Of a stretch of DNA of 64,000 bases, positions 8,804 to 17,567 are shown piece after piece. The position numbers and the translations under genes are program-made. The notes under the pieces were generated by a model. The model worked only from the letters and a program-made list of their open reading frames with translations, did no database searches and had not been told where the DNA came from. Source of the stretch: CAZICM01 sp964537685 (lineage in GTDB: Bacteria > Myxococcota_A > Polyangia > Polyangiales > Polyangiaceae); contig CAZICM010000001.1 in assembly GCA_964537685.1 (NCBI GenBank), forward strand, positions 310,001 to 374,000, given 5' to 3'. The first letter of the stretch is position 1, and each line of letters begins with the position of its first letter.

Positions 8804-10168
8804 ATGATGCACGGACAGGGCCTCCAGCAAATAAAAAAACAAAAAATACAAAACCTCTGCGAAAGAGCCCTCTTTGGAATACACCCGGGATTAGACGCCA
8901 TACAGCGCGCCTTAAACGAACTCGGCGATCCCCAGCTTCGCTGCCCCGCCGTTCATATCAGCGGCTCCAATGGCAAAGGCAGCGTCTCGGCCATGATGGA
9001 ATCCATCGCCCGCAAGGCCGGACTTAAAACCGGACTCTACACCTCACCCCAGCTCTGCCAATTCACCGACCGCATTCGCATCAACGGCGAAAATATCGAC
9101 GATCAAAGCTTTTGCGATGTGCTCGAAACGGCCCTTCAATGCCAAGGAATCGGGCAGCCCCTCACTTTTTTTGAAGTCATCACCATTGCCGCCTTTTTAG
9201 CCTTTGCTCAAGCCCGCGTAGACATCGCCATTCTCGAGGTCGGACTCGGAGGCCGGTGGGACGCCACCAATGTCCTTCAGCAGCCCCTCGCCTGCGCCAT
9301 TACATCCATTGCGCTTGAACACACCAAAATATTGGGTTCCACCACCGATCAAATTGCCCGGGAAAAAGCCGGCATATTTAAAAAAGGCGCGCCCATTGTA
9401 TTGGGTTCGCTCGATCCAGCCGCAGAACAAGCCGCGCTTGACATAGCAAAACAAGTCGGCGCCGGCCCTTCCCTCCGGGTCCGCTCCCCAAATACAGACA
9501 AAATCAATCAGATTGACGATCATTTTGATGGAGAAATCCTCGCCGGCCCATTGAGTCAAGGCCGGATCTACCTTGAAACATCAGGCATCACCAACGATCG
9601 AATTGAAGCAGAACTCTCCCTCAAAGGCCCTCATCAAATTCAAAACGCGGCTGTCGCCTTTGGCCTCTCATCGCTGATCGCCCTACAAATACCGGCCTTT
9701 CGAAACGCCATCGCCCCCGGCCTGCAAAGCGCGGAATGGCCGGGCCGCTTTGAATGCATTGAACATCAAGGTCTTCGCCTTATTTTTGACTGCGCCCACA
9801 ATTCTCATGGAATGGCCGCTCTTTGCGCCACCTTAATCGCCGAAGGCATCGATCCAGAGCGCACCCTAATCATTTTCGGCGCGCTCACCGATAAAGATTG
9901 GAAAGAAATGCTCGGGCTCATCGCCCCCCGCGCATCCAGGCGCATCTATACCTGCCCTCGAGCCATGGGCCGGAGCGCCGTGCCTCTCTCCGAACTCGCG
10001 GCCCAGGTTCCCGGCCGCCTCTGCGAAGAACCAGCCCAAGCCCTCGAGACCGCCCTATCCATCGCCCGCCCCGGCGACAGCATTTTAGTTACAGGATCGA
10101 TTTATTTGGTCGCCGAAGTCCGGGCGCTTTGGCTTGGCATTCCATGCGACCCAATTATCCCCTTATGA
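8804..10168 (+). CDS. folC: Bifunctional folylpolyglutamate synthase / dihydrofolate synthase
   Basis: 454 residues. The Mur-ligase-type P-loop HISGSNGKGSVSAMMESI lies near residue 47-64. Further family motifs are GLYTSPQLCQFTDRIRING, the LEVGLGGRWDATNV loop, and the C-terminal domain RLIFDCAHNSHGMAAL. The enzyme adds glutamate to dihydropteroate or folates using ATP. It sits directly behind accD, as in many bacteria. The following reading frame overlaps its 3' end only if an upstream in-frame start is used, so the true next start is probably at 10189. Confidence 0.95.
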   Translation: MMHGQGLQQIKKQKIQNLCERALFGIHPGLDAIQRALNELGDPQLRCPAVHISGSNGKGSVSAMMESIARKAGLKTGLYTSPQLCQFTDRIRINGENIDDQSFCDVLETALQCQGIGQPLTFFEVITIAAFLAFAQARVDIAILEVGLGGRWDATNVLQQPLACAITSIALEHTKILGSTTDQIAREKAGIFKKGAPIVLGSLDPAAEQAALDIAKQVGAGPSLRVRSPNTDKINQIDDHFDGEILAGPLSQGRIYLETSGITNDRIEAELSLKGPHQIQNAAVAFGLSSLIALQIPAFRNAIAPGLQSAEWPGRFECIEHQGLRLIFDCAHNSHGMAALCATLIAEGIDPERTLIIFGALTDKDWKEMLGLIAPRASRRIYTCPRAMGRSAVPLSELAAQVPGRLCEEPAQALETALSIARPGDSILVTGSIYLVAEVRALWLGIPCDPIIPL

Positions 10169-10188
10169 GATAAGCTCCTCTTCCCGCC

Positions 10189-10670
10189 ATGCGCCGCTCC
10201 CTAAAAATTCTTCTACTTTCAGGGGCCATTTTAATCGCTTTGGGCTCGGCCGTGCATTCCTTTCCCGCCCTCTTGCTACAGCTTTTGCCTCCGCACCGGG
10301 CCGAGCCTTCCCGCGCCTCCCTCGATGGCGCTTTTTCCGGGAGCATTTTTCATTTTCCCAAACCGAACGGGAAGCCAATTGCATCGAATATGCTCACCTC
10401 TTTGCCAAAATCTATGCGATGGCGGCCAAGGCGGCGGGCATTTCATTCCGCGTCTACGCCGTGCACAGCGCCCACGCCAACATCATGGGCGCTCGAGTGC
10501 CCATGCCAGGATGGCAAGACCACGATTGGGTTCTCATCGAATTGTCGCCTGGAACGCCCGAGGCAAAACGCTTGTATATCGACCCCACACTCTATGACGC
10601 GGGACTCAATTACAATCTCCAAGGAAGCGTAAAAGGAACGGTTGTATTGCCCAAAGTCTCTTCTCCCTGA
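10189..10670 (+). CDS. Exported transglutaminase-like (Cys/His/Asp) protein with apparent frameshift
   Basis: Two frames seem to make one gene. From ATG 10189 the first frame gives a good signal peptide (MRRSLKILLLSGAILIALGS). Around 10345-10372 the sense switches to another frame. There EREANCIEYAHLFAKIYAMA, then HDWVLIELS and LYIDPTLYDAG, have the ordered Cys, His and Asp of a transglutaminase-like core, ending at the stop 10668-10670. The second frame alone is open from 10134 but its upstream part is Arg/Ser-rich and overlaps folC, so it is a poor N-terminus. A T/C/A homopolymer-rich stretch lies at the switch, so a sequencing or assembly error is as likely as a true mutation. The membrane protein at 10679 follows within 8 bases. 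Confidence 0.5.
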
Positions 10671-10678
10671 AAGCCGCC

Positions 10679-11947
10679 ATGAAATCGCTGCTCATTGCAT
10701 TGAATATTTTAGGAATTATCGCCTGCTTTGCGATGGCCTTAAGCATCCGCTTCGCGCCTCAATGGACAGCCACCGAACGAAGCGGAGCCGTCGCCGTCTG
10801 GCTGTGGACGCCCTATCTATCGCCTGGAGACACGGCCGAATTCGATGTCGATGTGGTCGGCGGAAAGCGCAGCGGGATCAATTCCATCGAATTGACGGGC
10901 GATGGCCTGCACCAATCCTGGACGGGAAAGGGCGCCGACTGGGGAGGCGTTATCGTCTCAAAAAGCGGGGATGTTGGACATAGCAGCCATGATATTTCCG
11001 TCAAAGTACCGGACACGCTCAACGTAGGTGACACATGGCTTGTGAAATTGAATGTGGAATACACACTGGCCATCTCGGGCGGAGGAACATTTAACAATGA
11101 GCGCGACATCGACAGCGTGACCCTTTTGGTACCAATTCGATCTAAATCATCCGCCATCTTGGGAAGAGTATGGAGCGGCGGATGGCCAACGCTAATCTTT
11201 GGAGCGGCCACTGTTTTCTTTGCATTGGCCTGGCACAGAATGGGCGGACTGCTTAAAAAAGAACCGGCCGATCCCAGTGAAAAGAATTTATATGCGGGTC
11301 TCGGGACGTTTTTAATCGCGGGCTTTATTTCGTGGGTATTTTTTGGATGGGCCTATTTTGCAATACCCTGGACGGCCGCGACGGGCATAACCAGCGCATG
11401 GTTTCAATTTGGAATGGCTGCGCTCTTCCTCGCCGGGCCTCCCCTGTTGGGACGCAAATTCGCGCCCCGCCCGCCTCCCGAATCCATGGTGGGCACATTG
11501 CGTAGGATTCATGTAGAACCCGAAAGAAATTACCGGCAGGCGCCCGATCATCGGCCAGAAAAGCCTTCGCTTGACGATTTAGGAAAAGCGATCGAACAAA
11601 AGCTCAATTTACGATGGCGTATTCGATCCAATCAATTGATTGTGGGCCGCTCCCGCTGGGACAAGCAATTGATCGTTAAAGTCAACAATCCTAAAAAAAT
11701 AAAGCCCTCGGACATCGAAATCAAAACCCCCGAAGCACAGTTGGCCATACGCGCCTGCGAAGCCTGGCTGCCGCTGCTCGGACCGGTGGATCTGAATTTA
11801 GACTATGTTCCGGTGACCATCGATGGCTCGCGCCCTGCCGAAGACGTCGAAAAAGAATGGAACCAGCGCCATCTCGACCGGATGTGGGAACAAATTAATG
11901 CATTGAGAAAACAGATTGATGAGCGCCTGAAGGCGCGCATTCCGTGA
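10679..11947 (+). CDS. Membrane protein of unknown function
   Basis: 422 residues. Hydrophobic segments at about 3-24 (signal anchor), 169-187, 208-230 and 237-257; the first is followed by a beta-rich outside domain of about 140 residues (30-165, Gly/Asp/Val-rich). The last ~160 residues are soluble, charged and probably cytoplasmic. No motif I recognise. It follows the transglutaminase-like gene by 8 bases and its stop overlaps the start region of the metallophosphoesterase (GTGATGA), so it belongs to one operon reaching glmM. From this gene on, plus-strand genes become richer in G than C, unlike the genes upstream. Confidence 0.75.
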   Translation: MKSLLIALNILGIIACFAMALSIRFAPQWTATERSGAVAVWLWTPYLSPGDTAEFDVDVVGGKRSGINSIELTGDGLHQSWTGKGADWGGVIVSKSGDVGHSSHDISVKVPDTLNVGDTWLVKLNVEYTLAISGGGTFNNERDIDSVTLLVPIRSKSSAILGRVWSGGWPTLIFGAATVFFALAWHRMGGLLKKEPADPSEKNLYAGLGTFLIAGFISWVFFGWAYFAIPWTAATGITSAWFQFGMAALFLAGPPLLGRKFAPRPPPESMVGTLRRIHVEPERNYRQAPDHRPEKPSLDDLGKAIEQKLNLRWRIRSNQLIVGRSRWDKQLIVKVNNPKKIKPSDIEIKTPEAQLAIRACEAWLPLLGPVDLNLDYVPVTIDGSRPAEDVEKEWNQRHLDRMWEQINALRKQIDERLKARIP

Positions 11948-12618
11948 TGATTCCAATGAAAAAAAGAATTCAAAAACTGGGCGTATTGGGCGATATTCAT
12001 TGCCAGACCAAAGCGCTGCGCAATGCGATCGCCTTATTAAAAGAGCACAACGCCGATTGTATTGTAGCTGTGGGCGATATTGTAGACGGCCCGGGCGATG
12101 TCAATGAAACCTGCGCCATTCTCGATAAAGAAAATATTCTGGCCGTGGCCGGTAATCATGAGCGCTGGCTTCTTTCAGGCGAGATGCGCGCCCTGCTGGA
12201 CGCGACGCCGGTGCATATGCTTTCGGAAAAAAGCCGCCGCTATTTAAACGCGCTCCCCAAAACCCTGTCGATTGAAACCCCGATGGGCAAAGCTTTGATA
12301 TGCCATGGAGTCGATACCGACGATATGAGCGTCCTTAAGGCGGACACCGGCGCCTACGATATTCAATTCAATGCAGCCCTGCAGAACCTATTCCGCGAAC
12401 GCCGCTATTCGCTGATGATCGGAGGCCATACCCACGAGCGAATGGTGCGCTATATCGATGGTATTTGTTTTATCAACGCGGGCACCCTTCATCCCCGGTA
12501 CAATCCTTGTGTATTGCTCGCCGATTTTGAAGCCCGGCAGGCCACTTTTTTTGATTGTTTGAGCGATAAAACCTTTGATGATGGAGCCTCGGGCCGTGTA
12601 AGCTTGGCCCGCCCGTGA
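11947..12618 (+). CDS. Metallophosphoesterase (calcineurin-like, YfcE-type)
   Basis: About 223 residues. All main metal-binding blocks are present: LGDIHCQ (D-x-H), VAVGDIVDGPG (GD), VAGNHERW (GNH-E), and MIGGHTHERM (GHTH), followed by INAGTLHPR. This is the two-metal phosphodiesterase fold; substrate unknown. The start is the ATG at 11947 overlapping the upstream stop; GTG 11944 and ATG 11956 (MKKRIQK) are also possible. The 3' end overlaps the GTG start of glmM by four bases, so translation of the two is probably coupled. Confidence 0.85.
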   Translation: MIPMKKRIQKLGVLGDIHCQTKALRNAIALLKEHNADCIVAVGDIVDGPGDVNETCAILDKENILAVAGNHERWLLSGEMRALLDATPVHMLSEKSRRYLNALPKTLSIETPMGKALICHGVDTDDMSVLKADTGAYDIQFNAALQNLFRERRYSLMIGGHTHERMVRYIDGICFINAGTLHPRYNPCVLLADFEARQATFFDCLSDKTFDDGASGRVSLARP

Positions 12619-14039
12619 ACGCCAAAAAAGCAAAAACCAGCACCAAATCCACTAAAATTCAGGCTTCTTCGCCGCCCTCGCCGAGAAAGCTGTTCGGCAC
12701 CGACGGCGTGCGGGGCACCGCGAACGAAGCGCCGATGACCCCTGAAATGGCGCTTCGTATGGGGCGCGCCATCGCCTATGTGGCCCAGCGCGGAAAAACA
12801 AGGCCCGTCAGGGTCGTTATCGGAAAAGATACCCGCCTATCGGGTTATCTGTTTGAAACGGCTTTATCGTCCGGCATTTGCGCCATGGGCGGCCGCGTTA
12901 TGCTCTGCGGACCGGTGCCCACGCCGGCCGTCGCTCAACTCACCCATAGCATGCGCGCCGATGCGGGTGTCGTCATCAGCGCAAGCCATAATCCCTATAC
13001 CGATAATGGGATTAAGATTTTTGGCCGCGATGGCTTTAAATGGCCCGATGCCGATGAAGAAGAAATCGAACGCTTGATGGAATCCGATGCGCTGGATCAG
13101 ACGCATGCTACCGGGGCGGCCATAGGGACGGCGGTGCGCATCGACGATGCCAAGGGCCGCTATATTGTGTTTTGCAAAAAGACCTTTCCCCCCGAATTGA
13201 GCTTGGATGGCGTTCGTATCGTGGTCGATGCCGCGCATGGGGCCGCTTATCGCGTGGCGCCCGCGGTGTTTTCGGAGCTTGGCGCGGATGTCATCGCCCA
13301 AGGCGTAAAACCCAATGGCAAAAATATCAACAAAGACTGCGGTGCGCTGCATCCAGAGCATGTGCAGAGCGAAGTGCAAAGGCGCGGCGCGGCCCTGGGA
13401 ATCGCGCTCGACGGCGATGCCGATAGGGTGATTATGGTCGATGAGCGGGGGCAAGTGGTGGATGGTGACGCCATTATGGCCCTGTGCGCGCTCCGCATGC
13501 TGAAAAAGGGGCTATTGGCGAAGAATACGCTCGTCACCACCGTAATGAGCAACTTGGGCCTGGAGCGGGCACTCGTGGCCGGGGGGGCAAATGTTGTTCG
13601 AACAGCGGTTGGAGATCGCTATGTGGTCGAGGCCATGCGCCAAGGCGGTTATTGCTTTGGGGGAGAGCAATCTGGACATTTGATATTTTTAGATCATGCC
13701 ACCACAGGAGACGGGATAGTGGCGGCGCTGCAGGTCTTGGCGATTATGCTTCAATCGGGAAAGCCCTTATCGGAACTGGCCTCGCAGGCCATGCAGCGCG
13801 TTCCCCAAGTGCTTCAAAATGCGGTATTCAAGAAACGGGTGCCCTTAGAGAAGATGCCCCATACCCAAAAAGCGGCGGCTCGGGTGGAAGGCAAACTGGG
13901 CCAAAGCGGGCGTGTATTGGTGCGCTGGAGCGGGACAGAACCCAAGCTGCGGGTGATGATTGAAGGGGAAAACGAGGCTCAAATTAAAGAATTCGCGGCC
14001 GAGATTATCGGGGCGGCTCAAACCGATTTAGGGAACTAG
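12615..14039 (+). CDS. glmM: Phosphoglucosamine mutase
   Basis: 474 residues including a Lys/Ser/Thr-rich N-terminal extension of about 25 residues before the conserved KLFGTDGVRGTAN. The phosphoserine loop VVISASHNPYTDNG contains the active Ser at residue 124. The metal loop DGDADR, sugar loop GEQSGH and phosphate loop RWSGTEPKLR are intact. It converts glucosamine-6-phosphate to glucosamine-1-phosphate for UDP-GlcNAc and so for peptidoglycan. GTG start within the four-base overlap with the upstream gene. Its last 12 bases overlap the convergent minus-strand lipoprotein gene. The N-terminal extension is unusual, and a start nearer FGTDGVRG cannot be excluded. Confidence 0.95.
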   Translation: MNAKKAKTSTKSTKIQASSPPSPRKLFGTDGVRGTANEAPMTPEMALRMGRAIAYVAQRGKTRPVRVVIGKDTRLSGYLFETALSSGICAMGGRVMLCGPVPTPAVAQLTHSMRADAGVVISASHNPYTDNGIKIFGRDGFKWPDADEEEIERLMESDALDQTHATGAAIGTAVRIDDAKGRYIVFCKKTFPPELSLDGVRIVVDAAHGAAYRVAPAVFSELGADVIAQGVKPNGKNINKDCGALHPEHVQSEVQRRGAALGIALDGDADRVIMVDERGQVVDGDAIMALCALRMLKKGLLAKNTLVTTVMSNLGLERALVAGGANVVRTAVGDRYVVEAMRQGGYCFGGEQSGHLIFLDHATTGDGIVAALQVLAIMLQSGKPLSELASQAMQRVPQVLQNAVFKKRVPLEKMPHTQKAAARVEGKLGQSGRVLVRWSGTEPKLRVMIEGENEAQIKEFAAEIIGAAQTDLGN

Positions 14040-15776
14040 GCAAACCGCCCCACCCTGATCGCCACAGGCTTTATCATTCCACTTCCCAGAATCGGCCGCA
14101 TCGAGCATCACACAATTCTGAGAGGTGCCTCCATTGGGTTTTCCAACGCCCCACGCAAAATAACTCGCCACTTCGCCGCTGGGCATTAAATACACACCAT
14201 CGTTTTGCTCGTCATTTAAACCAATCCACCAGTTTTGGCCTGCAATACCGAGGGCGGTCGACGTGACCCACGCATTTTCCGTCGCATTCAAAGGAACGGC
14301 CAGCGTGCCTCCATATCCTTTGCATTCGGCCGCGCCCTGCGAGGCAACGACGGCATCCGGGCAGAACATATAGTTTTTGCCCAAATAAGCGGCTTTTGTG
14401 CAATTCTCATTAAAACAGGTCGAACTGCATCCATCCCCGGTGACGGTATTGCCATCATCGCAAAACTCGGTCGGCTCAACCACGTTATTGCCGCAGTTGT
14501 TCAAGGGCTCGCCCGTAAGAATCGACTTCCGGTAGGCAATTGCAAAGCGAACATCGGCAACACGGTTATTAAATGAATTGAGGTCGTCGAGAGCGGCCTG
14601 ATCCATGTTGGTATTGGTCATCAGCACCGATTCCACCTGATCCACCCTCGCGACGAGCGAAGGCACATCCCAGGCTGTATTCAGCACATTCATAATGGAA
14701 TCGTGGAACTGCTTATCCAGCACCGGATCTTGGCGGATGCGCTGGGAAAGTCTGCCGTTCGGCCATGAATCGACATTGAAATTTAAATCCTGAAAGAGCT
14801 GATCCATGCCATGCGGCATAAATACAAAGCGGTCGGCCGTGGGCTCGCGGTACATAAAATAATTGTTGATGACCACGTAGGAATAGCCATCCCAATGATT
14901 GAAAATCGCGTCGATCGCATAACCCGTAATAAAACCGTTTACATCGACGTGCTTCGGCAAATTGGCCGAAAAGGTAGCCGCGTCCGAGCTTTGCACAAAT
15001 TGTGAGAATGCAATAATATCGTCACGAACCCGCATCTCTTCAATTTCATCCTTCAGTTCCAATCCCATAGGATTGTCGACGAAATCCACGAATGCGGGCG
15101 CCTCGTAGAGATTGCCATTCTCCTTGCCTTCACCGAAATTCGCCGCCAAGAATTTCTTATCCACGCTCTCGGCAATCACAAACAAACCCTTGGTTTGCCC
15201 ATTAAAGCGAAGCATTCCATGGGCCGTGCGGGATGCGGGAATGCCCATGCGCCGGTATACCTCATAGCCTAAATGCTCGTTTAAAAAGCTCGGATCTTGC
15301 TGGGCATTGTTTAAATTCAGCTTGGTCAGCCCATACAAATCCTGGCCTTGCACAAAGGCATTAAACTTCACCGTGAAGCCGGTTTTGCCATAAATCGAGG
15401 CAACAGAGCCATATCCGCCCTTCTTCCGGCATCCACAATTATCCAATACAACCGAATTGAATTTAAATTGGCAGGGCACATAATTTTCGGTATCGTTTTC
15501 AATCTGATTGATATATTGAGCTTCGATATTGATTTCAATGCCCTGCAATTTACCTAGATTAAAGACTTTGGTGCTTTCATCGGGCGTGGGCGGCGGTGGA
15601 CTGGCATCCATCGGCGGAGGAGGAGGCGGTGCTGCATCGGGAGGATCGCCGCCTCCATCGGGAGCGGGCGGGTTGGTATCAATTTGAATCGTGTCCTCGC
15701 TGCCTGTGCAGCCAAAGGCAATGAGAGCACTCACAGAAAAGAACGCGGCAATCGCGGATAAGCCTACTTTGCGCAT
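14028..15776 (-). CDS. Lipoprotein with CotH-kinase domain, Cys-rich repeat and C-type lectin domain
   Basis: 582 residues from the ATG at 15776, chosen because GGAGG lies 8 bases upstream and the protein then starts with a lipoprotein signal (MRKVGLSAIAAFF, lipobox IAFGC). A Pro/Asp-rich linker follows. The middle is a CotH-like kinase domain (MGIPASRTAHGMLRFNGQTK, AESVDKKFLAANFG, NHWDGYSYVVINNYFMY, HGMDQLF). Then comes a DUF4215-type Cys repeat (FCDDGNTVTGDGCSSTC) and a C-type lectin domain to the end (QNWWIGLNDEQNDG, WNDKACGD). CotH proteins phosphorylate proteins or act in surface assembly; the lectin end suggests sugar binding. Domain assignments are firm, biological role is inference. 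Divergent from the FGE-fold lipoprotein gene. Confidence 0.85.
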   Translation of the reverse strand: MRKVGLSAIAAFFSVSALIAFGCTGSEDTIQIDTNPPAPDGGGDPPDAAPPPPPPMDASPPPPTPDESTKVFNLGKLQGIEINIEAQYINQIENDTENYVPCQFKFNSVVLDNCGCRKKGGYGSVASIYGKTGFTVKFNAFVQGQDLYGLTKLNLNNAQQDPSFLNEHLGYEVYRRMGIPASRTAHGMLRFNGQTKGLFVIAESVDKKFLAANFGEGKENGNLYEAPAFVDFVDNPMGLELKDEIEEMRVRDDIIAFSQFVQSSDAATFSANLPKHVDVNGFITGYAIDAIFNHWDGYSYVVINNYFMYREPTADRFVFMPHGMDQLFQDLNFNVDSWPNGRLSQRIRQDPVLDKQFHDSIMNVLNTAWDVPSLVARVDQVESVLMTNTNMDQAALDDLNSFNNRVADVRFAIAYRKSILTGEPLNNCGNNVVEPTEFCDDGNTVTGDGCSSTCFNENCTKAAYLGKNYMFCPDAVVASQGAAECKGYGGTLAVPLNATENAWVTSTALGIAGQNWWIGLNDEQNDGVYLMPSGEVASYFAWGVGKPNGGTSQNCVMLDAADSGKWNDKACGDQGGAVCLVP

Positions 15777-15900
15777 GGAACAAGCCTCCGCCGCAAAGCG
15801 TACATGGTTTCCGCGTCCGGTGAAATGCGCGATGAGCGCGCCGCGGCAATTCAAGACGCTTGTTTTATCGGATGCGTTCGGGATAGACAAAAGAGGTTTT
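15777..15900. promoter_or_regulatory. Divergent intergenic region between two surface-lipoprotein genes
   Basis: 124 bases shared by two outward-reading genes once the corrected starts (15776 minus, 15901 plus) are used. Promoters for both are expected here. No clear palindromic operator was seen. Confidence 0.4.
15785..15789 (-). promoter_or_regulatory. Ribosome binding site GGAGG for the CotH/lectin lipoprotein
   Basis: The minus-strand GGAGG is 8 bases before the ATG at 15776. It decides the start against a longer frame beginning at 15890, whose extra 38 residues lack signal-peptide character. Confidence 0.75.
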
Positions 15901-16923
15901 ATGGGATCGATATTTCAAATCGTAGGCCGGCATTCTTTCCAATACCTTGGAATTGGATTGCTGAGCTTGGCTTGCCAGTCTTCTGAACAGCCCCGCGAAA
16001 GGTCAGGCGCGGTTTCCGCTCAGCCCAGCGCAATAAATACAATCGACAGTTCTGCTCATTTAAAAGAAATGGTTCCCGGTGATGCAGGCTTTGACGCGGA
16101 AACGGCCGATGCAGAAACGCCGGATGCCTCGGCTTTCGACGCTTCGGTGCAAGATGCAGCGGCTGAAATACCGGCCTGCCCTCCCGAAATGGCCAAGCTC
16201 ACCCGGGTATGTGTCGATCGCTGGGAAGCCCATTTGGTTAAACTGAGCGCCTCGGGCGATGAAATAGCCCATTCACCGGTGGCGAGGCCCGAAACGGGCG
16301 AGCGTTACAAGGCCAAAAGCGCCGCCGATCAATTTCCTCAAGCCTATATCAGCCGGGTGGAGGCCGCGGAAGCCTGTAAAAATGCGGGAAAGCGCCTCTG
16401 TTCGCGCGGTGAATGGATGCGCGCCTGCAAGGGAAAAAGAGGGTTTCAATATCCTTATGGCCCAAAGGGAAGAAAAGGCGCATGCAATACGGGCAAGCCT
16501 CATCTGCTGGAAATGCTTTATGGGCGCAATCCCAAAAAATGGGGTTTTGAAGATGTATTCAACAATCCTGCCCTCAATCAAGAACCGGGCTTTTTGGCGA
16601 AGTCCGGTGAACACGCTGAATGCAAAAGCGAGGAAGGGGCATTTGATTTAGTTGGCAATTTACATGAATGGGTACGCGATACGGTCGGCGAGGATATCGA
16701 GGATATTTTAGAGCGCGATCAAGTCGAGCGTAAAAAGCAGCCTTGGGTTGTGGGCAATGCGATGTTTATGGGCGGGTTTTTTAGTACGACGAGCGAGCAT
16801 GGTCCGGGCTGCACCTATACGACCATTGCCCACGAGCCTACCTATCACGATTATTCGACGGGTTTTCGCTGCTGCAAGGATGCGCTTGAAACGCCCGCCA
16901 AAACAAAAAAGCCCAAGGGTTAA
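15901..16923 (+). CDS. Lipoprotein with formylglycine-generating-enzyme (SUMF1/FGE) fold
   Basis: 340 residues from the ATG at 15901 (AGAGG four bases upstream), which yields a lipoprotein signal ending LLSLAC. A linker rich in Asp/Ala follows, then the FGE-sulfatase fold: MAKLTRVCVDRWEAH, YISRVEAAEACKNAGKRLCS, RGEWMRACKG, FDLVGNLHEWVRDTVG and the closing STGFRCCKD. The fold is clear. The active-site Cys pair of true FGE is not evident in the GGFFSTTSEHGPGC segment, so I expect a binding or structural role rather than formylglycine formation. Such lipoproteins are very common in Myxococcota. Its stop overlaps the convergent isomerase gene by 4 bases. Confidence 0.82.
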   Translation: MGSIFQIVGRHSFQYLGIGLLSLACQSSEQPRERSGAVSAQPSAINTIDSSAHLKEMVPGDAGFDAETADAETPDASAFDASVQDAAAEIPACPPEMAKLTRVCVDRWEAHLVKLSASGDEIAHSPVARPETGERYKAKSAADQFPQAYISRVEAAEACKNAGKRLCSRGEWMRACKGKRGFQYPYGPKGRKGACNTGKPHLLEMLYGRNPKKWGFEDVFNNPALNQEPGFLAKSGEHAECKSEEGAFDLVGNLHEWVRDTVGEDIEDILERDQVERKKQPWVVGNAMFMGGFFSTTSEHGPGCTYTTIAHEPTYHDYSTGFRCCKDALETPAKTKKPKG

Positions 16924-17507
16924 GCCTTGTTTAAAGCATCTTCTACGAAATGCAGGCGATCGTTTCCCCAAAAATGTTCGTCGCCCACGAAAATGGCCGG
17001 CGCTCCAAAAGCTCCTTTTGCAATGGCCCGATCGGTATTTTCTCTCAATCGGTTTTTAATGGCCGGCGATTCAATGGCCGCCATTGCTTTATCGGCATCC
17101 AGCCCGCTTTCCTCGGCCAAGCGCCGCAGCACCGCAGGATCGTTCATATCCAAATCGTCGACCCACATGCCCCGGAAACAGCGCATCGCCGTCTCGGCCG
17201 CGCGCCCTTGTTCCTCGCCCGCCAGCACCAATCGCTCGGCCGATATCGTGTTTTGAGGAAATCGGCTGCTCATTTTAAAATCGACCTTGTAATGGGCTAC
17301 CCAGCGCGCCAAATCGGCCAGCATATAACTGGCTTTATTGGCAACCCGGGCCGGCATTTCATTGCCCGTTGCCTTGAAGACCGCGAAGAGCACCATAGGC
17401 TTCCATTCAATGCGCGCCCCCGTGCGTTCGGCGATTGCGGGCAATTGCGTGGCCGCCAAATAGCTGTAGGGCGAGGATAAATCAAAAAAGAATTCAATCG
17501 ATTTCAT
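16920..17507 (-). CDS. 2-hydroxychromene-2-carboxylate isomerase-like protein (DsbA/GST-kappa family)
   Basis: 195 residues from the ATG at 17507 (AAGGA about 7 bases upstream); this is the usual family length. It starts MKSIEFFFDLSSPYSYLAA, the thioredoxin-fold strand with SSPYSYLA replacing CxxC, as in HCCA isomerases and kappa GSTs. Later motifs: ERLVLAGEEQGRAAE, and the cis-Pro loop GAFGAPAIFVGDEHFWGNDR, which is nearly diagnostic. The family uses glutathione, in naphthalene degradation or related detoxification; substrate here unknown. Confidence 0.88.
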   Translation of the reverse strand: MKSIEFFFDLSSPYSYLAATQLPAIAERTGARIEWKPMVLFAVFKATGNEMPARVANKASYMLADLARWVAHYKVDFKMSSRFPQNTISAERLVLAGEEQGRAAETAMRCFRGMWVDDLDMNDPAVLRRLAEESGLDADKAMAAIESPAIKNRLRENTDRAIAKGAFGAPAIFVGDEHFWGNDRLHFVEDALNKA

Positions 17508-17567
17508 TGGGCATCCTTGTTTCTTTGAGGGGCGGAACATTAGCCCAATCCAAGCTCCTTCGCTAGA

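Noticed and set aside
10600..12000. Chromosomal replication origin at the G/C skew change
   Set aside because: No dnaA, dnaN or gyr genes and no cluster of TTATCCACA-type boxes; the region is coding throughout.
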